Positions 62,680-63,962 are shown, counted from the stretch's first letter. The stretch is 64,000 bases of DNA from Vespula vulgaris (GCF_905475345.1 NC_066600.1:2365001-2429000), one strand, 5' to 3'. Numbers and translations are program-made. Notes: generated from the letters alone by a model not told the origin.

Positions 62680-63308
62680 AATCGTCGACGTAGTTGTCGT
62701 AAACGTCGTCCTCGTCTTCGGTACTGTTGATTAATTCTGTCAGATCCAGAGAGTAGCGATACTAATTTCAAATCAAACGGAACGAGACTCCGCATTCTAC
62801 ACCGAGAAAGAGAAAGAGGGAGAGAGAGAGAGAGAGAGAGAGTTTATTTTCCAAAACGATTACCACCTTCTTTACTCGTTGAAGACGTTCTCCGTTGTCA
62901 TAATGTTTTAATTTAAACGCGTCTCCATTTGTAAAAAAAAAAAAAAGAGAAGAATGAAAGATTCTTAGTCGATCGACGATGATAAATCATCCGTTTGATG
63001 TGTTAAAGTGTATTGTATTTTTTTTTATTTTTGTTTTATTGAAAATACAGAAAACGTGACGACGGAAGCTCGTACAAGCACAGAACCACCGGAAGCCAGT
63101 CCAGTACACTCGCAATCTCAGCAACAACCATCCCAACAACAATCCCAACAACAACCCCTTCAGCAACAACAAACAGCGGCGCAACAGTACAGAGAAGCTC
63201 AGGTTCCACGTCCGTCGCAACAACCGTCTACGCCGGAGAAGCCAGCATGGGGATACGGCCTGGACCTCATCGGTAGTCAGGCTTCGGCCTTTTGGCAAAA
63301 TTACCAAG
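1052..63308 (+). CDS. dac: Dachshund transcriptional co-regulator, C-terminal part (six exons joined)
   Basis: Joined exons 1052-1128, 3062-3232, 8386-8610, 26456-26539, 61597-61743 and 63051-63308 keep one frame for about 320 residues. Dac is a nuclear Ski/Sno-related DNA-binding co-regulator that acts with Eya and So in eye development and patterns intermediate limb segments and mushroom bodies. The link rests on the C-terminal Dachbox-C, recalled from DACH1/DACH2: TETLLRNIQGLLKVA..NARQQE, ELKMDVLRERE, then QKRLKKERRARKRLQEQL, in the family order. That region is predicted alpha-helical coiled coil and in the family mediates partner binding (Eya, Ubc9). The N-terminal Dachbox-N/DD1 fold is upstream of the window. 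Acidic and Gln-rich segments flank the coiled coil. All introns are phase 1. The 3' end is uncertain: a GTCAGT donor at 63309 or a terminal stop at 63332-63334. Gene identity is firm; exon completeness is not, since small exons could be missed in the large introns. Confidence 0.95.
1679..1750. repeat. TTCG / GATC tetranucleotide repeat
   Basis: A TTCGTTCG run grades into ATCGATCGATCGATCGACCG and TCGATCGGTCG. The GATC part is self-complementary and could extrude as a hairpin. Confidence 0.9.
2057..2255. mobile_element. MITE-like element 1, CAGGGTG-type inverted termini, TA duplication
   Basis: The left end reads TAGGGTG and the right end CACCCTG, so the termini are AGGGTG-type inverted repeats flanked by TA on both sides (2055-2056 and 2256-2257). 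About 14 bases inside, a perfect 12-bp inverted block pairs: AAGTATTCAAAA at 2075-2086 against its complement TTTTGAATACTT at 2228-2239. No coding capacity is seen in 199 bp. A TA target site and such termini suggest a non-autonomous Tc1/mariner-type element; the family is not identified. Confidence 0.65.
2332..2380. repeat. (CT)n microsatellite
   Basis: Pure CT from 2332 to about 2361, then CTTT-interrupted. Confidence 0.95.
2507..2791. repeat. Two GATA/GA compound microsatellites
   Basis: GATA repeats at 2507-2545 and 2709-2755, each passing into GA repeats (2554-2573 and 2754-2791), separated by about 130 bp of ordinary sequence. Confidence 0.95.
3062..3232 (+). CDS. dac: dac internal exon B, Ser/Gly then acidic linker
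   Basis: The acceptor is CGTCCTCTAG and the donor G|GTAAGA; the exon is 171 nt, entered and left in phase 1. The product runs SSNGHSPVLNLSKTAGSGSV, then GEHSGSEAGASHRS, then a strongly acidic stretch (QDDEEEDDNLSEDLEDENEKDE). The PVLNLSK tetrad resembles a PxDLS-like short linear motif (the CtBP-binding class) but lacks the Asp, so no function is claimed. Acidic, Ser-rich linkers are typical of the disordered region ahead of Dachbox-C. Codon use changes from the AT-rich intron to GC-balanced coding sequence exactly at the splice sites. Confidence 0.93.
3262..3525 (+). repeat. Degenerate tandem repeat, ~71-82 bp unit
   Basis: The block ATTAATATCTRCGWATAAAA recurs at 3269, 3340 and 3421, followed each time by a TTTC-ATCGAWAT-CCGTAGTAC-CATATACGTAT-like stretch. 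A fourth, shorter copy (GCGAATAAAATTT) is at 3513 and a fifth at 3877. Spacing is 71, 81 and 82 bp between the first four. Confidence 0.85.
3480..4205 (+). repeat. Direct duplication (copies about 3480-3799 and 3840-4205)
   Basis: Two adjacent diverged copies share, in order, TTATTTCTAATA, GCGAATAAAATTT, AAAGGACGAAT, TCGATTAACG, GAACGATTTAGAAAATTCG and a ~75-bp block with TATATCGATTTGACTGGACA and GATGAGTTCTTCGTTACGA. The offset grows from 364 to 400 bp because of a GA-rich insertion in copy 2. From 3642 and 4030 both copies are open in the same frame for about 50 codons, with only in-frame length differences (15 and 3 nt). Confidence 0.85.
4430..4515. repeat. ATT/AAT self-complementary tract
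   Basis: A TAATAATAATAATAATAATT run followed by TTATTATTATTTTTAATAAT. The two arms can pair as a long AT hairpin. Confidence 0.85.
5640..5735 (+). repeat. G-rich GAGGGATG repeat block
   Basis: Irregular GAGGGATG / GTGAAGGGTGAGGG units within AT-rich intron; several GGG tracts. Confidence 0.7.
6600..7060. promoter_or_regulatory. High-complexity intronic island, candidate enhancer
   Basis: About 450 bp with almost no simple repeat inside a repeat-rich intron. Near 6960-7008 it contains GATAATTAAAAG, CAATAAAGCAC and GGCCATAAAG, whose complement TTTATGGCC is a Caudal/Abd-B-type core, and further upstream GCAATGGCAATAAG. A role is inferred only from complexity and motifs. A GC-rich GTGCGCTGCGCTGC stretch at 6859 is the only low-complexity part. 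Confidence 0.35.
7725..7775. repeat. (GT)n/(GA)n compound repeat
   Basis: TGTGTATGTGTG passes directly into GAGAGAGAGAGAGAAAGAGA. Confidence 0.9.
8386..8610 (+). CDS. dac: dac internal exon C, start of Dachbox-C
   Basis: The acceptor is a long pyrimidine tract ending CCTTTAG; the donor is G|GTCAGT, weaker than consensus. The exon is 225 nt. Residues about 1-45 are a Pro/Ala/Ser linker (DLSDVPENLPLPAPGSESPQ, then an Ala/Val run). Residues about 48-74 are the first half of Dachbox-C: SSTETLLRNIQGLLKVAADN followed by ARQQERQINYEK. DACH1 has SSIETLLTNIQGLLKVAIDN at this place, a near match recalled from family knowledge. Reading through the donor stays open for 29 more codons to a TAG ending at 8702, so intron retention would truncate the coiled coil. 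Confidence 0.97.
8712..8748. repeat. (CT)18 microsatellite about 100 bp after exon C
   Basis: An uninterrupted CT array 100 bp downstream of the weak GTCAGT donor. Pyrimidine-rich RNA so close to a weak donor can bind PTB or TIA-type factors (inference). Confidence 0.95.
9451..9493. repeat. (TA)n microsatellite
   Basis: A 43-bp uninterrupted TA array. Confidence 0.97.
10027..10095 (+). mobile_element. Solo hAT-like terminus (fragment)
   Basis: CAGTGTTGGGTAATATTTAA starts a block rich in TTAATTA/ATTAATCG words. That is the style of hAT transposon ends, which commonly begin CAGTGTTGGG. No matching CCCAACACTG end was found downstream in the window and no 8-bp target duplication could be paired, so it is at most a truncated remnant. 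Confidence 0.35.
10842..10884. repeat. (TA)n with CA flank
   Basis: A CACACACATATGTGTGTATA lead-in, then an uninterrupted TA array. Confidence 0.95.
11545..11730. promoter_or_regulatory. Complex intronic island with TAATTA
   Basis: Non-repetitive stretch with GGACTTTAATTACCCATTAG (TAATTA at 11609-11614), CAAAGTGTCATTTTCAGG and GGCATCGTGGCCGGCCGC. It sits between CT arrays at 11345 and 11735. The homeodomain-site pair and complexity suggest a conserved element. Confidence 0.35.
11735..11823. repeat. Long interrupted (CT)n
   Basis: About 90 bp of CT with CTTT interruptions. Confidence 0.95.
12361..12613. repeat. GA array and CT array flanking a short complex island
   Basis: GA repeats at 12361-12412 and CT at 12584-12611, oppositely oriented and able to pair. 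Between them (12490-12580) lies a complex stretch with GACGTTAAGCCAAGAATGCA and GCTGGCTGGCTTAAC. Confidence 0.85.
13775..13945. promoter_or_regulatory. Complex intronic island
   Basis: Non-repetitive, GC-balanced sequence (CACGTAGGCCACTATAAGGC, CTCCGCAGTGGAATATAAAG, TAGATCGTGCACCCGATTCG) between GA and CT arrays. No consensus motif was recognised. Confidence 0.25.
14247..14290. repeat. Cluster of small palindromes
   Basis: CCACCTTGGTGG (14247-14258) is followed by a series of CTAGC/GCTAG words through 14290 that can pair in several registers. Confidence 0.7.
14393..14465. repeat. (TACG)n alternating purine-pyrimidine repeat
   Basis: ACATACGTACGTATATGTCA through CGTACGTACGTATATTC. A self-complementary TACG array; a shorter relative lies at 16455-16490. 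Confidence 0.85.
15240..15380. promoter_or_regulatory. Complex island with paired TAATTA sites
   Basis: GCTTTAATTAGTGCCTACAG and CTCTTTAATTAAGACCG place TAATTA cores at 15287 and 15315, 28 bp apart, followed by CGGTTTATTAGC. The spacing and complexity fit a homeodomain-bound enhancer. Confidence 0.4.
15985..16270. promoter_or_regulatory. Complex intronic island
   Basis: About 280 bp free of simple repeats, with TAATTTATTAC, CCTTAATAAGCATAATAG, GACCTCTGACCCAGAG (a nuclear-receptor-like half-site pair, TGACC) and TAATTA at 16231-16236. Confidence 0.4.
16550..16830. other. Moderately complex stretch
   Basis: Non-repetitive sequence with GTAATCGATATGAATAATAA and GATCCGTGACTCACGAGTAT. No recognised motif set. 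Confidence 0.2.
17415..17490. repeat. (CA)n-rich stretch
   Basis: ACACACACACATACACAGAG, later ACAAACACACGCACACAGGT. Confidence 0.85.
17535..17700. promoter_or_regulatory. Complex island upstream of the GTGGTG/GCTGCT array
   Basis: Contains ATGTAGCCACCAACCCGTTG, GCAGCGAATCGTCAATTAAA and CTTAGCATAAGCC. Non-repetitive and bounded by simple sequence. Confidence 0.3.
17704..17850. repeat. Opa-like (GGTGAT)n then (GCTGYT)n array
   Basis: GGTGGTGGTGATGGTGATGG passes into GCTGCTGCTGTTGCTGCTGT. The complementary strand reads as a His/Gln-rich frame (CAT/CAC then CAG/CAA), the opa pattern. No start, splice site or domain supports coding, so it is called a repeat. Confidence 0.85.
17934..17979. repeat. 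(GAA)15 trinucleotide array
   Basis: A pure GAA run of about 46 bp. Long GAA arrays can form triplex (H-DNA). Confidence 0.95.
18328..18384. repeat. (CT)28 microsatellite
   Basis: A 57-bp uninterrupted CT array, among the longest in the window. Confidence 0.97.
18981..19026. repeat. (GAAA)n repeat
   Basis: A GAAA tetranucleotide run. Confidence 0.93.
19266..19356. repeat. (GGA)/(GAA) purine tract
   Basis: About 90 bp of GGAGGA/GAAGGA units; almost pure purine on the + strand. Confidence 0.9.
20105..20395. promoter_or_regulatory. Two complex islands around a GGA tract
   Basis: 20110-20225 contains TAATTTACCGGCAATAAAAG and CGAATAAAGCGTG; 20283-20395 contains GCCGTTTATTGCCGCGCG. GCAATAAA and its complement TTTATTGC occur on either side of the purine tract, an inverted Abd-B/Caudal-like pair. 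Confidence 0.35.
20690..22265. promoter_or_regulatory. 1.6-kb high-complexity block, candidate enhancer cluster
   Basis: The longest part of the window almost free of microsatellites. Notable pieces: a perfect palindrome AGTCCTTAGCCAAGGACT (21476-21493); TAAT-N4-ATTA plus GGATTA at 21990-22001 (a K50 homeodomain type such as Otd or So-associated sites); an exact POU octamer ATGCAAAT at 22216-22223; and a CG alternation at 22247-22266. There is no long open frame. Regulatory function is inferred. Confidence 0.45.
22845..23010 (+). other. C-rich island
   Basis: About 165 bp dominated by CCCC/CCTCCC tracts on the + strand in an AT-rich intron. A Pro-rich frame (22790-23044) passes through it, but this follows from C-richness and no splice or domain evidence supports it. 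The G-rich minus strand has tracts suited to G-quadruplex formation. Confidence 0.6.
23040..23170. promoter_or_regulatory. Complex GC-rich island
   Basis: Contains AATCAATAACCATGAATCGC, CACCGTTATTGTTACAACGC (TTATTGTT, Sox/Fox-like) and GCGGCCGACGCGGCGGCTCG. Confidence 0.3.
24262..24335. repeat. GCAA-based short tandem repeat
   Basis: GCAAGGAA units pass into two copies of the 16-mer CAACCGAGCAACCAAG, then GAGCGAGC. Confidence 0.85.
24360..24620. promoter_or_regulatory. Complex island split by a TATG repeat
   Basis: GAAATTGGCAATAACAGAGT lies before, and GGTTAGCATTCAAATTGAAT and CTCAAATTGCTGCCAGACTG after, the (TATG)n at 24417-24455. Non-repetitive and GC-balanced. Confidence 0.35.
25190..25330. 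promoter_or_regulatory. Complex intronic island
   Basis: Contains GGGCAATTATCGTTGACG, GGAACTTATCAGCCGC (a GATA site on the minus strand) and TGGCTCATTGCGTCGG. Confidence 0.25.
25960..26110. promoter_or_regulatory. Complex island 350 bp upstream of exon D
   Basis: Contains GACTTAATACAATTCTATTA, CATCACCGTTGGATTTAATC and CCATCCTTTGGTCGGATCC, non-repetitive, between GA and CT arrays. Confidence 0.3.
26200..26249. repeat. (CT)n microsatellite 200 bp upstream of exon D
   Basis: A CT array with one CTTT interruption. Confidence 0.95.
26456..26539 (+). CDS. dac: dac internal exon D, Dachbox-C coiled coil
   Basis: This 84-nt exon is flanked by a T-rich acceptor ending CCCTTAATAG and a consensus donor G|GTAAGT. 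With the G carried from the previous exon it encodes AELKMDVLREREVKDSLERQ, then LQDEQKVR. DACH1 has ELKMDFLREREL..LEKQL here, so the assignment is secure. The heptad-like spacing of Leu/Val (L, M, V, L at i/i+3/i+4) fits a coiled coil. It stands alone between introns of 17.8 and 35 kb. Its length is a multiple of three, so skipping would delete 28 residues of the coiled coil without a frameshift. Confidence 0.97.
26573..26598. repeat. (CA)13 just after the exon D donor
   Basis: The CA array starts 33 nt after the GTAAGT. Intronic CA repeats next to donors are known hnRNP-L-type splicing modulators in animals; activity here is inference. Confidence 0.95.
26842..26898. repeat. (GATA)n microsatellite
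   Basis: About 57 bp of GATA with GACA and AATA interruptions. Confidence 0.95.
27200..27300. promoter_or_regulatory. Short complex island
   Basis: Contains GAACCGGTGATCGCTCAGCC and CCGATCCGGTTCATGCATC, with repeated CCGGT/ACCGG (a Grainyhead-like core), after a GGAA repeat. Confidence 0.3.
27756..27865. repeat. Alternating CATG/TACG/CACA tract
   Basis: GCATGCATGTATATACATAC, CGTACACATATATGCATGCA and so on: about 100 bp of near-perfect purine-pyrimidine alternation. Confidence 0.85.
28549..28795. mobile_element. MITE-like element 2, 25-bp terminal inverted repeats, TA duplication
   Basis: The left end CAGGGTGAATCAATGACTAT plus TGTCA pairs with the right end (28771-28795; reverse complement TAGGGTGATTCAATAATTAT plus TGTCA) at 21 of 25 positions. 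Both sides carry TA. The 247-bp interior is AT-rich, with a CA/TA repeat and an oligo-T run, and has no open frame. The AGGGTG start is shared with element 1 but the rest differs, so these would be two families of one superfamily. Confidence 0.75.
28808..28839. repeat. (AT)n microsatellite
   Basis: An AT array lying just beyond MITE-like element 2. Confidence 0.95.
29621..29671. repeat. (TTCG)12 tetranucleotide repeat
   Basis: A TTCGTTCG array of about 50 bp with one variant at its start. Confidence 0.95.
29969..30008. repeat. (AT)n microsatellite
   Basis: A 40-bp TA array. Confidence 0.95.
30400..30680. promoter_or_regulatory. Complex island with inverted TTGGCAGG
   Basis: TTGGCAGG at 30585-30592 pairs with CCTGCCAA at 30636-30643. 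Also present: CGTTATTAGCCCGTTTAG and CGCTAAAGGTTGAAATC. Confidence 0.3.
31164..31299. repeat. (GAC)n and (AT)n arrays
   Basis: GACGACGACGACGACGAC at about 31170-31195 and a 42-bp TA array at 31258-31299. Confidence 0.93.
31310..31405. promoter_or_regulatory. Complex island with TAATTAG
   Basis: Contains GCTCGAGAACCGACAGCTGC (E-box CAGCTG) and CCTGTAATTAGCCGAACC (TAATTA at 31388-31393). Confidence 0.35.
32334..32384. repeat. (CT)25 microsatellite
   Basis: An uninterrupted CT array. Confidence 0.96.
33067..33114. repeat. (GA)24 microsatellite
   Basis: An uninterrupted GA array. Confidence 0.96.
33293..33315. repeat. (GATC)5 palindromic repeat
   Basis: CGATCGATCGATCGATCGAT; a perfectly self-complementary array like that near 1712. 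Confidence 0.95.
33899..33960. repeat. (TAGCCG)n hexanucleotide repeat
   Basis: Units of TAGCCG and TAGTCG over about 60 bp. Confidence 0.93.
34473..34505 (+). other. G-quadruplex motif, + strand
   Basis: GGG-C-GGG-CC-GGGGGG-(8 nt)-GGG-AA-GGGGG: five G tracts with short loops, directly upstream of a complex island. Confidence 0.7.
34506..34600. promoter_or_regulatory. Complex island with TTTAATTAAG
   Basis: Contains GGTCACTTTGTGAACTAGCC and GCTGTTTAATTAAGTCTCG (TAATTA at 34559-34564). The TTTAATTAAG decamer also occurs at 15313 in the previous giant intron. Confidence 0.35.
34975..35060. promoter_or_regulatory. Complex island
   Basis: Contains CTTTGTTAATAACTGCGAG, GCTTTAATGACCTCGCAATT and ACGACGCGCG. 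Bounded downstream by a C-rich tract. Confidence 0.3.
35069..35115 (-). other. G-quadruplex motif, - strand
   Basis: C tracts CCC, CCCCC, CCCCC, CCCCCC and CCCCC on the + strand, so the - strand can form a four-stranded structure with loops of 1-10 nt. Confidence 0.6.
35634..35706. repeat. (CT)n/(CTGT)n compound repeat
   Basis: A CT array passing into CTGTCTCTGTCTCCGTCTCC. Confidence 0.93.
35854..36212. repeat. CT arrays followed by GA/GACA arrays
   Basis: CT at 35854-35920 and 35988-36022; GA with AGAGAC units at 36153-36212. CT and GA arrays face each other across about 130 bp of complex DNA. Confidence 0.92.
36395..36486. repeat. (CTC)n trinucleotide array
   Basis: CCTCCTCCTCCTCCTCCTCC with CGCCAC and CTACTC interruptions. 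Confidence 0.93.
37265..37400. promoter_or_regulatory. Complex island with GCCAT motifs next to GA repeats
   Basis: ATGGC at 37327-37331 and GCCAT at 37373-37377 (both Pho-core, opposite orientations) occur in CATACAATGGCATTTTAATG and TTTAGAATGCCATGAGTGCC. A GA/GAAA-rich block follows at 37430-37560. This is the fly PRE-style combination of Pho and GAGA motifs. Function is inferred. Confidence 0.35.
37757..37814. repeat. (TA)29 microsatellite
   Basis: A 58-bp uninterrupted TA array, the longest TA array in the window. Confidence 0.97.
38520..38690. other. Moderately complex stretch
   Basis: Contains CGTAAACCGCCATTTAAAGA, CACGTTACACCCTGCGAACT and GGTGTCACCCTATACTCGAG. No repeat structure was found to pair the two CACCCT words as transposon ends. 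Confidence 0.25.
39060..39310. promoter_or_regulatory. Complex intronic island
   Basis: Contains the palindrome CTCGTAATACGAG, CTATTATGCATGCGTCCC and CCCTTATTGGCAGTAAACG, followed by TTTCCAATTATAACATTGCG. Confidence 0.35.
39900..40345. promoter_or_regulatory. 450-bp high-complexity island with a 19-bp palindrome
   Basis: It opens with CAACGATGGACCATCGTTG (39930-39948), a perfect odd palindrome. It continues without simple repeats through TGGGCATAAACTACCGCTGA, GTCATAAAGGGAATTAAGGG, GCGTCAGCCATGGTTGGTAC, TTCGCCATTACCAATTTGGC and AGTCATTAATGGGTCG. An open 73-codon frame on the minus strand (39995-40216) is present but has no homology that I recognise. Together with 20690-22265 it is the best conserved-element candidate in the window. 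Confidence 0.45.
41140..41270. repeat. A/G-rich (GAAAAG)n tract
   Basis: Purine-only sequence of about 130 bp. Confidence 0.85.
41707..41778. repeat. (CT)n with CTAT units
   Basis: A CT array, then ATCTATCTATCT, then CT again. Confidence 0.93.
41981..42119. repeat. (TTCTC)n pentanucleotide array with TTCTG variant block
   Basis: About 28 units; most are TTCTC, with a contiguous run of TTCTG near 42080-42100. All frames are open, which explains apparent long Leu/Ser or Arg/Glu frames here. Confidence 0.95.
42315..42328. repeat. C homopolymer
   Basis: A run of about 13 C, rare in this AT-rich DNA. Confidence 0.9.
42500..42710. promoter_or_regulatory. Complex intronic island
   Basis: Contains GGAACGATAATGGTAGCTAT, CCCAAAATATCACTGCGATT and AATGCAATTACAGCTTAC, then GGTATTACTAATTCAATG. 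Confidence 0.35.
42961..43112 (+). repeat. 88-bp tandem duplication in AT-rich intron
   Basis: TATCTCATATTTATATAAAT followed by TCGA occurs at 42991 and 43079, with related flanks (GTAAATATA before, YAAACARAAT after). Two copies offset by 88 bp. Confidence 0.85.
43335..43580. promoter_or_regulatory. Complex intronic island
   Basis: Contains GGCTCGCTTATTGTTCACG, GTTAATTGATGCGTTATG, GTGATAGCCATTGTACGCGG (GCCAT), GTCCACTGATAACTGAGTTA and TCAAACCTAATTATCTCG. A long minus-strand frame passes through but also spans Ser-coding repeats. Confidence 0.4.
43835..43897. repeat. (GAA)n array
   Basis: A GAAGAAGAA run of about 60 bp with one interruption. Confidence 0.95.
45513..45554. repeat. (GA)n microsatellite
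   Basis: A GA array with one GAAA interruption. Confidence 0.95.
46268..46303. repeat. (TTC)n array
   Basis: TTCTTCTTC in a pyrimidine-rich stretch. Confidence 0.92.
47325..47395. repeat. (ATC)/(ATT) trinucleotide array
   Basis: ATCATCATCATCATTATCAT passing into ATTATTATTATTAGC. Confidence 0.9.
48127..48243. repeat. (CT)n then (CAAG)n
   Basis: CT 48135-48190, then CAAGCAAGCAAGCAACGAAG units to 48243. Confidence 0.94.
48290..48490. promoter_or_regulatory. Complex GC-rich island
   Basis: Contains GCCTTGCCTCCTAAGGAGGA (an imperfect palindrome around CCTAAGG), GGGGCGGCTCCCTGGCTAGC and CCATTAGGCTATAAACC. Confidence 0.3.
49531..49576. repeat. (TA)n microsatellite
   Basis: A 46-bp TA array. Confidence 0.96.
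49899..49955. repeat. (GA)n microsatellite
   Basis: GA array with one GAAA interruption. Confidence 0.96.
50030..50240. promoter_or_regulatory. Complex intronic island
   Basis: Contains CAATGTAATGGCTTGTAGCA, GTTTGGCACTTTATCACGCC and GATTGCAGCATTAAACATCC, then AGCAAAGGGAATTTC. No simple repeats for 200 bp. Confidence 0.4.
50673..50720. repeat. (GGAAA)n pentanucleotide array
   Basis: About nine GGAAA units. Confidence 0.95.
51404..51660. repeat. GA array then CT array, facing each other
   Basis: GA at 51404-51451 and CT/CTAT at 51596-51660, separated by about 145 bp. Transcribed RNA could pair the two arms. Confidence 0.93.
52213..52248. repeat. (TA)n microsatellite
   Basis: A TA array after ATATACATATATATAT. 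Confidence 0.95.
53540..53710. promoter_or_regulatory. Complex island with a 9-bp stem hairpin
   Basis: GGGAGTAAA (53657-53665) and TTTACTCCC (53680-53688) form a perfect 9-bp stem around a 14-nt loop. Flanks are non-repetitive (GGTTAGGCCAAAGCCGGATT, CGTGTCCGCATGCGGGAG). Too short for a standard pre-miRNA; could be a binding palindrome. Confidence 0.4.
53765..53798. repeat. (ATCGT)n pentanucleotide array
   Basis: About seven ATCGT units. Confidence 0.95.
54383..54788. repeat. Three (GA)n arrays around a complex segment
   Basis: GA at 54383-54416, 54566-54606 and 54750-54788. Between the last two lies complex sequence (CATATGGGTCTTCTCGTGGT, TATGCCAAAAGTTGTCGCG). Confidence 0.92.
55014..55330 (+). 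other. Complex stretch with a short open frame after an AG acceptor-like site
   Basis: An ATTCAG at 55008-55013 precedes non-repetitive sequence. In the frame a phase-1 dac intron would use, it reads LSANEFLGQFDRNHRRERSQ, then KGRYSSP and a stop. In another frame a 60-codon run from ATG 55026 is open to 55214. Neither has recognised homology and there is no strong pyrimidine tract. Either a conserved non-coding element or, less likely, an alternative terminal exon. Confidence 0.2.
55640..56010. promoter_or_regulatory. Two complex islands with perfect inverted repeats, split by (CT)37
   Basis: Left island: GGGAATGG (55674-55681) pairs with CCATTCCC (55713-55720). Right island: GGCGAATTGCCCATTCGCC (55964-55982) is a 7-bp stem with a 5-nt loop, preceded by TCCTGATTGGATTCGGTTAT and ATTACGTTTCC. 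The CT array at 55726-55799 lies between. Confidence 0.4.
55726..55799. repeat. (CT)37, the longest CT array in the window
   Basis: About 74 bp of uninterrupted CT. Confidence 0.97.
57035..57092. repeat. (TCG)n trinucleotide array
   Basis: TCGTCG array with two early interruptions; CpG in every unit. Confidence 0.96.
57437..57480. repeat. (TA)n microsatellite
   Basis: A 44-bp TA array. Confidence 0.96.
57890..58075. promoter_or_regulatory. Complex intronic island
   Basis: Contains GTTTATTCTTTTTGGGTTCC, CTGATCGGTCCGGTACG and CGCTCGAGTTAACACGAC. Confidence 0.3.
58545..58865. promoter_or_regulatory. Complex island plus GA array, candidate Polycomb response element
   Basis: GGCCAATGGCGAG (58700-58712) and GCCATCTTTGC (GCCAT at 58745-58749) give two Pho-core motifs in opposite orientations. 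A GA array follows at 58829-58857. Other complex sequence includes AGTATGCAACGTATGCAGTC. The same 13-mer recurs at 60288. Confidence 0.4.
59815..59945. repeat. (CTT)n array with duplicated 30-mer
   Basis: CTTCTTCTTC, with a CTTCTTCTCGAACTTCTTC block occurring twice (near 59880 and 59910). Confidence 0.93.
60145..60205. repeat. TATA/CATA alternating repeat
   Basis: ATACATACATACATACATAC then TA repeats. Confidence 0.92.
60235..60395. promoter_or_regulatory. Short complex island with tandem ATGGC and GA array
   Basis: AAATGGCCAATGGCGAG holds two ATGGC (complement GCCAT) 7 bp apart, and is followed within 25 bp by GA/GATA repeats to 60392. It shares a 13-mer with 58700-58712. Confidence 0.4.
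61160..61400. promoter_or_regulatory. Complex island 200 bp upstream of exon E
   Basis: Contains TTCAGTCAGTGTGCCGTATG, CGAACCGGTCGGTCGCACGC, CAATCAAAGATCTCTGG (TCF-like CAAAG) and CCCCCTGCTGCAGTTAGG. A 61-codon frame across it has no recognised homology. Confidence 0.3.
61597..61743 (+). CDS. dac: dac internal exon E, basic end of Dachbox-C
   Basis: This 147-nt exon has acceptor ATTTTTCAG and donor G|GTAAAT. It encodes VVYQKRLKKERRARKRLQEQ, then LDLEIKRRTQLEEALKATGA, then SSEQVRAIT. DACH1/2 has QKRLKKEKKAKRKLQEALEF..KRREQAEQTLKQA at this position. The Lys/Arg cluster KRLKKERRARKR could also act as a nuclear localisation signal (inference from composition). The conserved helix ends near the ATGASSEQ linker; the exon leaves in phase 1. 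Confidence 0.97.
62318..62447. repeat. CT array then GA array (inverted pair)
   Basis: CT 62318-62356 and GA 62416-62447, about 60 bp apart in the last intron; the transcript could fold back. Confidence 0.94.
62627..62679. repeat. (TCG)18 array
   Basis: An uninterrupted TCG array; all three frames are open (Val, Arg and Ser runs), so local frames are artefacts. Confidence 0.96.
63051..63308 (+). CDS. dac: dac exon F, Gln-rich C-terminal tail, possibly the last exon
   Basis: The acceptor is GAAAATACAG. The exon is 258 nt to a G|GTCAGT donor, or it continues to TAG at 63332-63334, adding QFLRDKS after a Gly codon. The product starts ENVTTEARTSTEPPEASPVH (compare the LNDSLTPE of DACH1), then a Gln-rich block of CAA/CAG codons interrupted by Ser and Pro, then an ordered-looking tail with EKPAWGYGLDLIGSQASAFW and QNYQ. 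CAA dominates the Gln block, so it is not a pure CAG slippage tract. The GLDLI..ASAFWQNYQ end looks like a short conserved motif rather than low complexity. An AATAAA at 63405-63410 would suit a terminal exon; the weak donor allows another exon outside the window. Confidence 0.9.
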
Positions 63309-63331
63309 GTCAGTTTCTTCGTGATAAATCG

Positions 63332-63410
63332 TAGACATCTTTTGGTACCATATTTTTTTCGATAGTTTCGCTAAATCTTAACGTTACCCAAATAGGATCG
63401 TTTAAATAAA
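63332..63410 (+). other. dac: Possible dac stop codon and polyadenylation signal
   Basis: Reading past the exon F donor reaches TAG at 63332-63334 after eight codons, and AATAAA follows at 63405-63410, about 70 nt later. This would give a very short 3' UTR, whereas dac transcripts usually have long ones. It may therefore be an alternative end or chance in AT-rich DNA. Confidence 0.3.
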
Positions 63411-63941
63411 TAGGCACATATTTCTGCCACCTCAATCGAATATTTTATATACCTATTTAGAAATATTAGAATTTTCCATTAGGAAGCTATATATATATAT
63501 TCATGTAACTCCAAAAAAATCATTCGTCTGTCAAATCGTTTAGATAGAATTAATTTCTTCGTAAAAAATGAAAGAAAAAAAAAGAAAAGGAAATTCAAAG
63601 AAAAAAGAAAAGAAAAACGTCGCATTAAAATATCCCATATAAATAATTTACATCATGATCGTTTATTCGTGATGATAGGAATCGACCAGTTGCGAGAACT
63701 CTTTCCCCTGAAAAGTATAGGGACCAAGAGAAGAATGGGAGAAAGAGGGCAAGGATCCGTAGCAGACCGCTAATTCGGATAATCGCGTTCTCGTATTAGA
63801 ATCCACTCAATTTTTCTGATCTTCCGGACGAGTGGCCTCGATCCTCGTTTCCAGGATATACACGTAGGTACTACTACAGTAACAGAGGGATAGATAGGTG
63901 TACGAAGGAAAAGAGAAAAATCGTGAATGCAGGAGAAGGAT

Positions 63942-63962
63942 GGGAGGGAAATAGGGGGTGGG
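63942..63962 (+). other. G-quadruplex motif at window end
   Basis: GGG-A-GGG-AAATA-GGGGG-T-GGG: four G tracts with loops of 1, 5 and 1 nt. The G-rich sequence continues to base 64000. Confidence 0.75.

Larger units (their letters stand above)
61744..63050 (+). other. dac intron E-F (1.3 kb)
   Basis: A phase-1 intron from GTAAAT to AATACAG. It holds AT/CATG alternation just after the donor, GTC runs near 62076-62096, (CT)n at 62318-62356, (GA)n at 62416-62447, a long (TCG)n at 62627-62679, and GA at 62810-62842. No complex island was seen. Confidence 0.8.

Noticed and set aside
62537..62734. Val- or Arg-rich frames
   Set aside because: Pure translation of the (TCG)18 array.
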